A stretch of DNA of 64,000 nucleotides from Chitinophagaceae bacterium. GTDB taxonomy: Bacteria > Bacteroidota > Bacteroidia > Chitinophagales > Chitinophagaceae. Below, piece after piece: positions 28,119-36,331 of the stretch; position 1 is the stretch's first letter; each line of letters starts with the position of its first letter. The translations under genes and the position numbers were made by a program. The DNA is taken from assembly GCA_016787065.1 (NCBI GenBank), contig JAEUVD010000011.1, forward strand, positions 1 to 64,000, written 5' to 3'. The notes under the pieces were generated by a model that did not search any database, was not told the DNA's origin, and saw only the letters and a list, made by a program, of their open reading frames with translations.

Positions 28119-29318
28119 ATGGTGAGAAACTATATTCAAAAAGTTTATGGGGGCATTTCTTTGGAAATATGGATTTTGGCATCGGCCATGTTAATTAATC
28201 GATGCGGTTCCATGGTTCTTGTTTTTTTGAATGTGTACTTAGTTAAAGAGAAACATCTTAGTATTTCAGAAAGTGGTCTAATCCTGTCGCTCTATGGGTT
28301 AGGTTCCTTAGCCGGCGCTTATGTTGGTGGCAAATTGGTTGATGCCATAGGCTTCTACCCTATTTTATTCTTAAGTTTGTTTTGTACCGGTACAAGTATC
28401 ATTGTACTTGGTCAGGCCTCAACTTTTGAAACCATTGCCCCACTCGCTTTCTTGGTTACTTTTTTTGCAGATTCCTTCAGGCCGGCCAACTCCGCATCCA
28501 TCACGAATTATTCCAAGAAGGAGGATTATACACGGTCCATAGCCTTAAATCGGCTCGCTATGAATATTGGTTTTTTTATTAGTCCTACCCTAGGTGGTGT
28601 TCTTGCTACCAAAAGCTATCAATGGCTCTTTTGGGTTGATGGCATTACCTCCATTTTAGCAGGGGTCTTCATCGTCGTTTTTTTAAAGAAACCGCTCGTG
28701 TCTTTAGTTTCGAAATTGAAGAATAGCGCAGTTACTAAGATGAATCCCTATAAGGATGTAACGTATTTAAAGTTCATCTTATTCGTTACACTTTATGCAA
28801 CCTTGTTCTTTCAATTTTTCACATCATTTCCGCTCTTCTTCAAAGAAAGTTATCAGTATTCCGAAAAGAAGATTGGTATGATAATGGCCATAAACGGTTT
28901 AGGTGTTGCATTGATCGAAATGTTTCTTATTCATTACATTCAAAACCGGTGGACAAAATTCAAATTCATGGGATTGGGTAGTTTGTTGCTCCTGGGTAGT
29001 TTTGCTGTTTATTTATTTCCGCAACATTTAAGTGTTGTTTTAGTGAGTATTCTCCTCATTACCTTTTCCGAAATGTTTGCCATACCCTTTATGAGTACTT
29101 ATGCCATGAGTTCTGCTCCTCCCGATTCGATAGGTCGGTATTCAGCGTTATATTCTATGGCATGGTCGCTCGCGTTAATCATTTCTCCTTTAATAGGATC
29201 AGGCATCATTGATCATTTCGGATTTCAGGTACTTTGGATCGTATTGGCCGTATTGGGTTTTGTATCATTCCTTGGATTTCGTTATCTGGATAAACTTTCC
29301 ACCAAAGCAAATTTGTAA
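28119..29318 (+). CDS. MFS transporter
   Basis: A 399-residue inner-membrane permease with about 12 helices. The motif between helices 2 and 3 is GGKLVDAIGFYPI, an MFS A-type motif. DSFRPANSASITNYSKKED in the next loop is typical of the drug-efflux-like DHA1 group. The substrate is unknown. A near-consensus -7 (TACCTTCG, 28103-28110) precedes the ATG. It lies 36 bases before a Crp-family regulator gene, which has its own -7 box. Confidence 0.85.
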   Translation: MVRNYIQKVYGGISLEIWILASAMLINRCGSMVLVFLNVYLVKEKHLSISESGLILSLYGLGSLAGAYVGGKLVDAIGFYPILFLSLFCTGTSIIVLGQASTFETIAPLAFLVTFFADSFRPANSASITNYSKKEDYTRSIALNRLAMNIGFFISPTLGGVLATKSYQWLFWVDGITSILAGVFIVVFLKKPLVSLVSKLKNSAVTKMNPYKDVTYLKFILFVTLYATLFFQFFTSFPLFFKESYQYSEKKIGMIMAINGLGVALIEMFLIHYIQNRWTKFKFMGLGSLLLLGSFAVYLFPQHLSVVLVSILLITFSEMFAIPFMSTYAMSSAPPDSIGRYSALYSMAWSLALIISPLIGSGIIDHFGFQVLWIVLAVLGFVSFLGFRYLDKLSTKANL

Positions 29319-29337
29319 TTCTGATGAAATTAGGTTT

Positions 29338-29345
29338 TATATTTG
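29338..29345 (+). promoter_or_regulatory. -7 promoter box of the Crp-family regulator gene
   Basis: TATATTTG fits TAnnTTTG and lies 9 bases before ATG 29355. It overlaps the in-frame TTG at 29343, so that codon is unlikely to be the start. Confidence 0.6.
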
Positions 29346-29354
29346 TGCCTAACC

Positions 29355-29933
29355 ATGTACAGTGTATTAAAAAACTACATAAATTCTAGAATTCAAATTA
29401 GTGAAACGGATTTGAATTTAATTAGTGAGTATTTTTTACCAATTAAAGTAAAAAAGAAACAATTTTTATTACGCGAGGGAGAAATCTGTAAACATTTATG
29501 GTTCGTTTCTAAAGGTTGTTTGCGGATGTTTAAGGAAGATCGTAAAGGACATGAACATATTCTGTTATTTGCATTCGAAGAGTATTGGGTTGGCGACCGT
29601 GAAAGCGTTGTAAGTGATAAACCATCGGATTATCATGTGGAGGCCATTGAAGATTCAGAACTATTGCAAATAAGTAAGGAGAAACTAAATGACCTCTATC
29701 AACAAATACCTTCCTTTCGGGAAATGCATATTGCTTTGCAACAGCGCAGCTTCAATAAATTACAGGAGCGTATGCAAAAAACATTAAGTTTTTCAGCGGA
29801 AGAAAAATATGCTGATATTATGAACCACCAACCTGAAATTCTTCATCGCGTACCACTCAGTATGGTGGCTTCCTATTTAGGAATTAGTAGGGAAACATTA
29901 AGTCGAATCAGAGCAAATCAGCTTAAACGTTAG
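29355..29933 (+). CDS. Crp/Fnr family transcriptional regulator
   Basis: A 192-residue regulator with an N-terminal cyclic-nucleotide-binding-like barrel (about residues 20-120; FLLREGEICKHLWFVSKGC) and a C-terminal helix-turn-helix. The recognition part is PLSMVASYLGISRETLSRIR. The barrel lacks the Arg-Ala pocket of true cAMP binders, so the ligand is unknown. No Fnr-type cysteine cluster is visible. ATG 29355 is chosen because it follows the -7 box. The MFS gene upstream and the YceI gene downstream are possible targets by position only. Confidence 0.88.
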   Translation: MYSVLKNYINSRIQISETDLNLISEYFLPIKVKKKQFLLREGEICKHLWFVSKGCLRMFKEDRKGHEHILLFAFEEYWVGDRESVVSDKPSDYHVEAIEDSELLQISKEKLNDLYQQIPSFREMHIALQQRSFNKLQERMQKTLSFSAEEKYADIMNHQPEILHRVPLSMVASYLGISRETLSRIRANQLKR

Positions 29934-30061
29934 CGTGATGTACATCAATTAATTTTTTACCTTAACTCACCCTTCGTTTAAAAAATTTTAATCACCTTCG
30001 CAGTTGAAGTTTATCTTCAAATTAATTTCGTCACAATTAAAAATAGATAAAATAAGAAACA

Positions 30062-30643
30062 ATGAAAAAGCCTTTAGTATTGGCATTAGCCGGATTGATT
30101 ACCTTAACCGTATTTGCAGCAGGAACAGCAGCGAAATGGAATTATGACAGTGGCCACCAAAAAGTTGCCTTCTCCGTTAGTCACATGACCATTTCAGATT
30201 GTGAAGGTTATTTTAAAGATGTGCAAGCATCTATAACGGCCCCGGGAAATGATTTCACAAATGCTGTTGCAGAAATGACTATTAAAGCAAATTCTGTGAA
30301 TACTGATAATGAAAAACGTGATGAGCACTTACGTAGCGCCGATTTTTTTGATGTTGAAAAATATCCAAACATCACTTTCAAAAGTACTTCATTTACGAAG
30401 GGGAAAGTAGCTGGACAATGGGTTATCGTAGGTAACTTAACCATGCATGGTGTTACTAAACCTGTTTCACTTGCTGCTGTTGCAAAAACAGGAACAAATC
30501 CTTTCAGTAAAAAAGAAACTGCTGGTTTCAAAGTACTAGGAAAAATTAACCGTAAAGATTTTAACCTTGGTAGCTCAACACCTGATGCTATCGTTGGTAG
30601 CTCAGTTAATTTAGCAATTAATGCTGAGTTTATTAAAGAATAA
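30062..30643 (+). CDS. YceI family periplasmic lipid-binding protein
   Basis: A 193-residue exported protein of the YceI family, beta-barrels that bind polyprenoid-type lipids. The signal peptide ends FAAGTAA. Family signatures are present: WNYDSGHQKVAFSVSHM at the mature N-terminus, NEKRDEHLRSADFFDVEKYP and ITFKSTSF in the middle, then GNLTMHGVTKPVSL. The strand SVNLAINAEFIKE closes the barrel. A hairpin terminator lies 48 bases downstream, so the transcript is probably single-gene. Confidence 0.93.
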   Translation: MKKPLVLALAGLITLTVFAAGTAAKWNYDSGHQKVAFSVSHMTISDCEGYFKDVQASITAPGNDFTNAVAEMTIKANSVNTDNEKRDEHLRSADFFDVEKYPNITFKSTSFTKGKVAGQWVIVGNLTMHGVTKPVSLAAVAKTGTNPFSKKETAGFKVLGKINRKDFNLGSSTPDAIVGSSVNLAINAEFIKE

Positions 30644-30690
30644 TCATGGGGATTGATTAGATAAAGTTCATGGAAACATGAATTTTGTAG

Positions 30691-30716
30691 AAGCTGTCAT
30701 TGAAAAATGGCAGCTT
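30691..30716 (+). terminator. Rho-independent terminator with a GAAA loop
   Basis: An 11-bp stem with one G-T pair (AAGCTGTCATT with AATGGCAGCTT), closed by GAAA and followed by a T run. It ends the YceI gene. Confidence 0.88.
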
Positions 30717-30950
30717 TTTTTATGTCACAAATAGAAGTAAACTACATTGAATTTGAAAAAATGGTATCAGCGAATAGGTATTTGAATGCTCCACGTTATT
30801 CCGGCGTGATACTCATGGTTTCCTAATGTGCCATAGTTATAAACGGTATTCTTTAATGTGCATTCTTTAGAAATCTGAGATATTAATATCTTTTGGTATT
30901 CACCTCATGAAGGTTCAATCTGACGGAACTACAATCATTTATGGCTGATG

Positions 30951-31589
30951 CTACAATTTAGATTTCTTCTTTTTGAAATCACCACGCTTCCATGCTTTTA
31001 AAAATTCGGCCCATGCTAACGGACTAAAAATAGTCATTGGTGGCTGCTGACCTGCCCAGTAATTCTTCTGCGCAAATGTTTGTTGTAATACCGACTGCCC
31101 TTCTCTTCCATCACGAGGTAAAGTAGCTAATAGCACGCGCATGGTTTGAATTTCTGTATTCTTTCTGGCTAATTCATACTGATCATCCGGAATATCCCAT
31201 GTAGAAAAAGCCTTTTCAAATTCCTCCTTACTTAATTGCGGACGAATGATGGTAGTAGTTAAATAAAACGTATCCTGCGTCATGAGTTGAATAATGGAAT
31301 AACGATTTGAACTTAATTCTTTAGGAAGCACGTATCGTTTTTTTCGATAACCGATACTGGTAAATTCGAGCGTATCCCCTTTCTCTGCTATAATACTAAA
31401 TACCCCTTGATCGTTAGAAATGGTGCCACGTTGTTTCGACGGAATCTGAACTGTTACAAAAGGTAGAAACCGTAAACTATCAGAACTCATTACCACACCG
31501 GTAAGTTCAACCATATTATCAAAACCATATTGCGCTTCAACTTGAAATACCGAAGCAAGCAGTATAATACTCAGTACGATTTTTTTCAC
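30951..31589 (-). CDS. Carboxypeptidase-regulatory-like (CarboxypepD_reg) exported protein
   Basis: A 212-residue exported protein with a signal peptide ending FQVEAQ. The N-terminal half resembles the carboxypeptidase D regulatory-like fold: ELTGVVMSSDSLRFLPFVTVQ, GTISNDQGVFSIIAEKGDTLEFTSIGY. This domain commonly precedes TonB-dependent receptors, but here it stands alone. The C-terminal half is helical and basic, ending FKKKKSKL, with no recognised family. The gene has its own -7 box, divergent from that of the Mrp-like gene. Confidence 0.75.
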   Translation of the reverse strand: MKKIVLSIILLASVFQVEAQYGFDNMVELTGVVMSSDSLRFLPFVTVQIPSKQRGTISNDQGVFSIIAEKGDTLEFTSIGYRKKRYVLPKELSSNRYSIIQLMTQDTFYLTTTIIRPQLSKEEFEKAFSTWDIPDDQYELARKNTEIQTMRVLLATLPRDGREGQSVLQQTFAQKNYWAGQQPPMTIFSPLAWAEFLKAWKRGDFKKKKSKL

Positions 31590-31593
31590 GCAT

Positions 31594-31601
31594 CAAAAGT
31601 A
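31594..31601 (-). promoter_or_regulatory. -7 promoter box of the CarboxypepD_reg gene
   Basis: Reads TACTTTTG on the minus strand, 4 bases before the ATG at 31589. It is back to back with the Mrp promoter at 31633-31640. Confidence 0.55.
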
Positions 31602-31632
31602 AAGGTTTCCATCCATTCCATTCATTTCTGAT

Positions 31633-31640
31633 TACCTTTG
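31633..31640 (+). promoter_or_regulatory. -7 promoter box of the Mrp-like gene
   Basis: TACCTTTG fits TAnnTTTG and lies 29 bases before the ATG at 31670. Its divergent partner is only about 30 bases away, so the two promoters share their -33 region. Confidence 0.6.
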
Positions 31641-31669
31641 CTCCACTTCATTTAACATTAGTTTATTAC

Positions 31670-32764
31670 ATGACACAAGAACAAGTTTTGCAAGCTTTAA
31701 GCCAAGTTCAAGAACCCGATTTAGGGAAAGATTTGGTTACGCTAAACATGATTAAAGATATTCATATTAACGACCTAGAGGTTTCCTTCACGGTGGTATT
31801 AACAACACCCGCTTGTCCGTTGAAAGATCATATTCGAAATGCCTGTATTAATGCCATTCATATTTTAGTAAGTAAAGAGGCCAAGGTTACCGTGAATTTC
31901 ACCGCCAATGTTAATTCTAATAGAAAAGATAATCAGAATATACTTCCTCAAGTAAAGAATATCATTGCGGTAGGCAGTGGTAAAGGAGGTGTTGGTAAAT
32001 CTACTGTTTCGGTAAACCTTGCTCTGGCTTTGGCTGAGGGTGGCGCCAAAGTAGGCTTATTAGATGCCGATATTTATGGCCCTTCCATTCCAATAATGTT
32101 AGGTATTAAAGGAGAACGACCGATGATGCGCGATATTGATGGTAAGGGAATGATACTACCAATAGACGTAATGGGTATTAAGGTTATGAGTATCGGTTTG
32201 TTGATCGACGATCGCCAGGCCGTTGTATGGCGTGGCCCTATGGCGAGTAGCGCTATTCGCCAGTTTGTGAGTGATGTGCTTTGGGAAGAATTAGATTACC
32301 TCATTATTGATTTACCGCCAGGCACCGGTGATATTCACTTAACTATGGTTCAAACAATTCCGGTTACCGGATCGGTAATAGTTACAACACCTCAGGAAGT
32401 GGCGCTAGAAGATGCCAAAAAAGCCATTATGATGTTTAACGGTCCGCAAATTAAAGTGCCTATTCTTGGTGTAGTGGAAAATATGTCGTTCTTCACACCA
32501 CCGGAGTTACCGGAAAATAAATATTATATCTTCGGACAGGGAGGCGGTTTACGTTTAGCGGAGCGATTTGAAGTTCCATTTTTAGGTCAGTTACCAATCA
32601 ATATGAGTATGCGCGAAGGAGGTGATCAAGGTAAGCCCGCCTATCTTTATGGTGATTCCATTTCTAAAGAGGCAATACAACAGTTAGCAATGCAAGTAGC
32701 CCGACAAGTTTCGATTCGAAATGCAAACCTAACTCCTACTCAACTTGTTGAAGTAACCGTTTAA
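31670..32764 (+). CDS. Mrp/NBP35 family ATP-binding iron-sulfur carrier protein
   Basis: A 364-residue cytoplasmic ATPase thought to carry and deliver iron-sulfur clusters. The N-terminal 90 residues are a MIP18 (DUF59) domain with TPACPLKDHI. The deviant Walker A is GSGKGGVGKSTVSVNLA, followed by LLDADIYGPSIPIML and DYLIIDLPPGTGD. The C-terminal NMSFFTPPELPENKYYIFG lacks the CxxC found in ApbC and NBP35, a frequent state in Bacteroidota. It lies 3 bases before pyrF, and a shared transcript is likely. Confidence 0.93.
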   Translation: MTQEQVLQALSQVQEPDLGKDLVTLNMIKDIHINDLEVSFTVVLTTPACPLKDHIRNACINAIHILVSKEAKVTVNFTANVNSNRKDNQNILPQVKNIIAVGSGKGGVGKSTVSVNLALALAEGGAKVGLLDADIYGPSIPIMLGIKGERPMMRDIDGKGMILPIDVMGIKVMSIGLLIDDRQAVVWRGPMASSAIRQFVSDVLWEELDYLIIDLPPGTGDIHLTMVQTIPVTGSVIVTTPQEVALEDAKKAIMMFNGPQIKVPILGVVENMSFFTPPELPENKYYIFGQGGGLRLAERFEVPFLGQLPINMSMREGGDQGKPAYLYGDSISKEAIQQLAMQVARQVSIRNANLTPTQLVEVTV

Positions 32765-32767
32765 ATT

Positions 32768-33580
32768 ATGACCAGAGAACAGATCGTAGAAGAAATTAGA
32801 AAAAAGAAATCGTATCTCTGTGTTGGACTCGATACAGACATTTCAAAAATACCCGTTCACCTTTTACAAGAGGAAGATCCTGTATTTAGTTTTAATAAGG
32901 CATTGATTGATGCCACACAAGCATATTGTGTTTCTTATAAAATAAATACCGCCTTTTATGAAGCACAAGGCATAAAAGGTTGGCAATCGATGGAAAAAAC
33001 ACTCAACTATATTCCATCCAATATCTTTACCATCGCCGACGCTAAACGAGGTGATATTGGTAATACCTCAACACAGTATGCTAAAGCATTTTTCGAACAA
33101 ATGCACTTTGATAGTATTACAGTTGCCCCGTATATGGGAAAGGATAGCGTAAAACCCTTTCTGGATGTTGAAAATAAATGGACTATCGTTTTAGGACTTA
33201 CCAGTAACGAAGGTGCTTTTGATTTTCAATACCAAAAAAATACTCAAGACAAAGAACTATATAAACAAGTGATAGAAACCGTTAGTACATGGGGAACCCC
33301 CAAGAATTTAATGTTTGTGATAGGTGCTACTAAAACGGATCAACTTGAAGCCGTGCGTCGGCTTATTCCCGATCATTTTTTGTTGGTTCCCGGCGTGGGT
33401 GCCCAAGGTGGGAGTTTAGAAGAAGTAAGCAGAATTGGTTTGAATAAGGATATTGGTTTGCTTATCAACGTTTCAAGACAGATCATCTATGCCGGTAACG
33501 GAACGGATTTCGCCGATAAAGCACGCCTTGAAGCGATGAAGATGCAACAGAGCATGCAACAATTAGCTGGTTTGAGTTAG
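32768..33580 (+). CDS. pyrF: Orotidine 5'-phosphate decarboxylase
   Basis: PyrF decarboxylates OMP to UMP, the last step of de novo pyrimidine synthesis. The 270-residue length fits the longer type 2 subfamily. The signatures are CVGLDTDISKIP near the N-terminus, the catalytic IADAKRGDIGNTSTQYA (Asp-x-Lys-x-x-Asp), VAPYMGKDSV and the C-terminal VPGVGAQGGSLE. The start ATG at 32768 is 3 bases after the Mrp gene. No other pyrimidine gene is near. Confidence 0.96.
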   Translation: MTREQIVEEIRKKKSYLCVGLDTDISKIPVHLLQEEDPVFSFNKALIDATQAYCVSYKINTAFYEAQGIKGWQSMEKTLNYIPSNIFTIADAKRGDIGNTSTQYAKAFFEQMHFDSITVAPYMGKDSVKPFLDVENKWTIVLGLTSNEGAFDFQYQKNTQDKELYKQVIETVSTWGTPKNLMFVIGATKTDQLEAVRRLIPDHFLLVPGVGAQGGSLEEVSRIGLNKDIGLLINVSRQIIYAGNGTDFADKARLEAMKMQQSMQQLAGLS

Positions 33581-33593
33581 ATGGGTAAAGAAG

Positions 33594-33610
33594 AACCTCC
33601 TTGAGGTTTT
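33594..33610 (+). terminator. Weak hairpin after pyrF
   Basis: A short stem (AACCTC with GAGGTT, extendable by a G-T pair) with a 3-base loop and TT tail lies 14 bases after the pyrF stop. It could end the Mrp-pyrF transcript. Confidence 0.4.
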
Positions 33611-33692
33611 CGTTCGTGATTTGATGCAGATAATTCAATAAATCTGTTGTTGAAATTCATGGTGCTTCTTTATATTTACCCTTTACTTAAAC

Positions 33693-34043
33693 ATGTACCA
33701 ACCCGGTTTACATATCATTGCAACGTTAGCTACTCAAAACAATAAATTAATTCAACGGTTTGGTGCGTTTCAATCGAAAATACACGACCTCATTGCATTT
33801 CATCAACTTACTAACTTAGGTGAAGTGTTTCATCAATTTGAACCAAATGGATATACTGCTGTTGTGTGTTTAAGCGAATCGCATATCAGTATTCATACTT
33901 GGCCGGAATATGAAAAAGTGAATTTAGATATTTACCTAAGTAATTATAAGCAAGTAAATAACGGAATCGTGGAAACGCTGTTTAACGAATTGGTTTTGTT
34001 TTTTGAGGCGAGCATTGTTCACCGCGAAAATATCATACGATGA
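33693..34043 (+). CDS. SpeD-like pyruvoyl-dependent decarboxylase
   Basis: A 116-residue protein of the bacterial S-adenosylmethionine decarboxylase proenzyme family. The self-cleavage site is intact: LSESHISIHTWPEY, with the pyruvoyl serine at 63 and His68. In the Thermotoga maritima enzyme the catalytic acid is Cys83 in a DVFTC-like strand. Here the matching strand is DIYLS, with Ser83. It may therefore have changed activity; some SpeD homologues have become ornithine or arginine decarboxylases. The gene heads a tight operon and overlaps the DUF4178 gene by 4 bases (ATGA). A near-consensus TATATTTA lies upstream. It could also still make decarboxylated SAM for the SpeE-like enzyme. Confidence 0.8.
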   Translation: MYQPGLHIIATLATQNNKLIQRFGAFQSKIHDLIAFHQLTNLGEVFHQFEPNGYTAVVCLSESHISIHTWPEYEKVNLDIYLSNYKQVNNGIVETLFNELVLFFEASIVHRENIIR

Positions 34044-35926
34044 GTAACGGATTATCTACAACCATAACCTGTAAATATTGCAATCAACTTGTTACACCCG
34101 CTTTTGAACATGCAAACCTCTTGGTATGCGATCATTGCAATAACGTTAATCGAGTTCAAGACAATTATGGTTTTGCATTTTCCGATTACAACCTCACCAA
34201 TAAATTTCGATTACAGCAAGTTCTTAAAACCCTCAAACTTCATATTCCAAACACCTCCATGGACTATACCCTCGATGGTATTATGGAAATGGAATACAAT
34301 GAAGGTTCTATTTTCTTTTTATTTGCTCAACGACCAACACCGGCCATTTATATTCATTTTGAATACCAGTGGTATGAAGCCACGTTTAGTAAAGGTTCAG
34401 TACATGTAATGAACCCTTCCGCAATAAAAACCGGTGATGCTTCTCAGATTTTTGATGCGATAAGTTATGTCATTCAACGAGAGAAAGACAATAAAATTAG
34501 TTTAGCTGGAAATGTATTTCTTCCAGCCGTAACAGATTCAAGAACGCTTGTTGAACACGTTGTAAATCATCAATTATTTTTTTCTTTTTGGAGCGGCCAT
34601 GTTTACATGGGAAGCTTTGAATTAAAAGAAACTACTTGTCCGGTCAATCAAACGGATTTTTTACATTACACCATTCAACACACCTGTTCGCTGTGTAATA
34701 AGCAACATGCTATCGAAGGATTTCCTTCCATCCGTTCCTTTATTTGTACTTGTGGCACTACCTGTAGTATTCATGAATTCGGAGAAGTAAGAGAGCTAAA
34801 AACAAATACATTAAAGGAAGAATCTTTTCTGCCATTACAAGCGGAAGCCACCTTTGATACAGTGCGTTATAAGGTTATTGGTCATGTTAAAAAAGAAGAT
34901 CAGGATGATTTTCAATGGGATGAATTTACCCTTTGGCATAAAGAACAAGGTTTTTTGTATCTCAGTGTTTTTAACGGACATTGGTTGAAATTGAATCAGG
35001 TTAAACTAAAAAACTATGTAGCTACCAACCGATCACTTCTTGCCAATAAAGTATTTGAAGATGGCGAAAGTTTTGATTTATTTAATGATTACCAGTCGAA
35101 AATAGTTTTATCGGAAGGACAGTTTGCCGGTAATATTTATAACGATGGTATGTACAAAGCTGTGGAATACACCGCTCCTCCTAAGGTTTGGACTTTTGAA
35201 AAACCGCATAATGAGGGAGTTGCTGCTTTTAAAGGAGAACATTTGAGTGAAGAAGATTTGCGGGCTGCGTTTCAAGTTGAATTAAACTTACCGCAAGCAA
35301 AAGGTATTGGCATGGCACAACCATTTTCAGGAGGCATGCCGGTAAAACGGATGCGCATCACTATTTTACTCGGCTTTCTGTTAGTACTCGCAACACAATT
35401 TCTCAGTAGTGTTTTTAACCACAATAAATTTATTTTTGAACAGAGCGCTGCCATACAACCGGATAGAACATTTCCTACCATACAGACGGATCCATTTAAT
35501 CTCACAAAGTCATACAATAATTTAGAAGTGGAAGTTAACTCAGACGTCACGAATTCTTGGCTTGAAGCGCAGGTTGAAGTTACTAACCTAAACGACGGTA
35601 AATCGTACACTTCTGAAATTGGTGTTGAATTTTATTCGGGTTATGAAGGTGGTGAATTTTGGAGTGAAGGCAAAAGAAAAACAAGTTTTGTTTTTTCGGC
35701 TTTACCTAAAGGCAAATACCAGGTAAACGTTACTCCTGCTTTTGATACTAACTTTCCTCCAAGCACATACACCATTGCAATTTATGCGGATGTACCCATG
35801 TATAAAAATTTCTGGCTCATACTGCTTTTCATAGCTATTCCAACTATCATCTTCGCGTTAGTGAATTATAACCGCGAGTATTATCGTTGGAGCAACTCAA
35901 ATTACTCTCCTTTTTTACAAGAATAA
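34040..35926 (+). CDS. DUF4178 family membrane protein with zinc ribbons
   Basis: A 628-residue protein. An N-terminal zinc ribbon (CKYCN ... CDHCN, residues about 11-36) is followed by a DUF4178-like beta-rich domain. A second cysteine cluster lies near 215-245 (CSLCNKQH ... CTCGTTC), then another DUF4178-like domain. Two hydrophobic segments lie at about 435-455 and 592-612, flanking an extracytoplasmic beta domain. DUF4178 has no established function. It occurs with DUF350 and SpeD/SpeE-like proteins. The gene overlaps the SpeD-like gene by 4 bases and leads 1 base later into the 53-residue membrane peptide. Confidence 0.8.
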   Translation: MSNGLSTTITCKYCNQLVTPAFEHANLLVCDHCNNVNRVQDNYGFAFSDYNLTNKFRLQQVLKTLKLHIPNTSMDYTLDGIMEMEYNEGSIFFLFAQRPTPAIYIHFEYQWYEATFSKGSVHVMNPSAIKTGDASQIFDAISYVIQREKDNKISLAGNVFLPAVTDSRTLVEHVVNHQLFFSFWSGHVYMGSFELKETTCPVNQTDFLHYTIQHTCSLCNKQHAIEGFPSIRSFICTCGTTCSIHEFGEVRELKTNTLKEESFLPLQAEATFDTVRYKVIGHVKKEDQDDFQWDEFTLWHKEQGFLYLSVFNGHWLKLNQVKLKNYVATNRSLLANKVFEDGESFDLFNDYQSKIVLSEGQFAGNIYNDGMYKAVEYTAPPKVWTFEKPHNEGVAAFKGEHLSEEDLRAAFQVELNLPQAKGIGMAQPFSGGMPVKRMRITILLGFLLVLATQFLSSVFNHNKFIFEQSAAIQPDRTFPTIQTDPFNLTKSYNNLEVEVNSDVTNSWLEAQVEVTNLNDGKSYTSEIGVEFYSGYEGGEFWSEGKRKTSFVFSALPKGKYQVNVTPAFDTNFPPSTYTIAIYADVPMYKNFWLILLFIAIPTIIFALVNYNREYYRWSNSNYSPFLQE

Positions 35927-35927
35927 T

Positions 35928-36089
35928 ATGAACAATTTTTTTCAACACTATATAAAACCTATGCGGTGGTTCTGGCTTCTGATAGCACTTTCCTGTGCTT
36001 CTTTGTTCTCTATGAACTACTATGGCTACCGCCTATTTTCTACGAATCAAAAAACGTGGAGCCAAAGTGGCTCTAACGGACATAAATAA
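35928..36089 (+). CDS. Small single-span membrane protein
   Basis: A 53-codon frame starting one base after the DUF4178 stop, too short for many gene finders. It reads as a basic start (YIKPMRW), one hydrophobic helix (FWLLIALSCASLFSM, about residues 15-29), then a Tyr-rich and polar tail (NYYGYRLFST ... SNGHK). The tight spacing on both sides (1 base before, 14 bases after) and the single helix argue it is translated. No homologous family is recognised. It probably works with the neighbouring membrane proteins. Confidence 0.6.
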   Translation: MNNFFQHYIKPMRWFWLLIALSCASLFSMNYYGYRLFSTNQKTWSQSGSNGHK

Positions 36090-36103
36090 TTAAACTTCAG
36101 ATC

Positions 36104-36328
36104 ATGAAATTACTTTCAACCTTCGATGCAAATTTGCTCCTCAACTCAGTACTTTATTCTACCATTGGTATCATCATCTTGTTGATTTCCTTTGTTGTAG
36201 TAGAAAAACTTACACCGAAACATAGTTTATGGAAAGAAGTTGTTGAGAACAAAAACCTTGCACTTGCTTTTGTTGCAGGCTGTTTTATTTTAGGCATTTC
36301 CATAATCATCGCAAGCGCCATTCACTAA
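36104..36328 (+). CDS. DUF350 family membrane protein
   Basis: A 74-residue protein with two strongly hydrophobic helices (about 17-34 and 52-71). The segment NKNLALAFVAGCFILGISIIIASAI matches the DUF350 (YjfL-like) repeat unit. DUF350 proteins are often found with DUF4178, SpeE-like proteins and envelope-stress genes; their function is unknown. It lies 3 bases before the SpeE-like gene. Only one DUF350 unit is present; many members have two. Confidence 0.8.
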   Translation: MKLLSTFDANLLLNSVLYSTIGIIILLISFVVVEKLTPKHSLWKEVVENKNLALAFVAGCFILGISIIIASAIH

Positions 36329-36331
36329 CCC

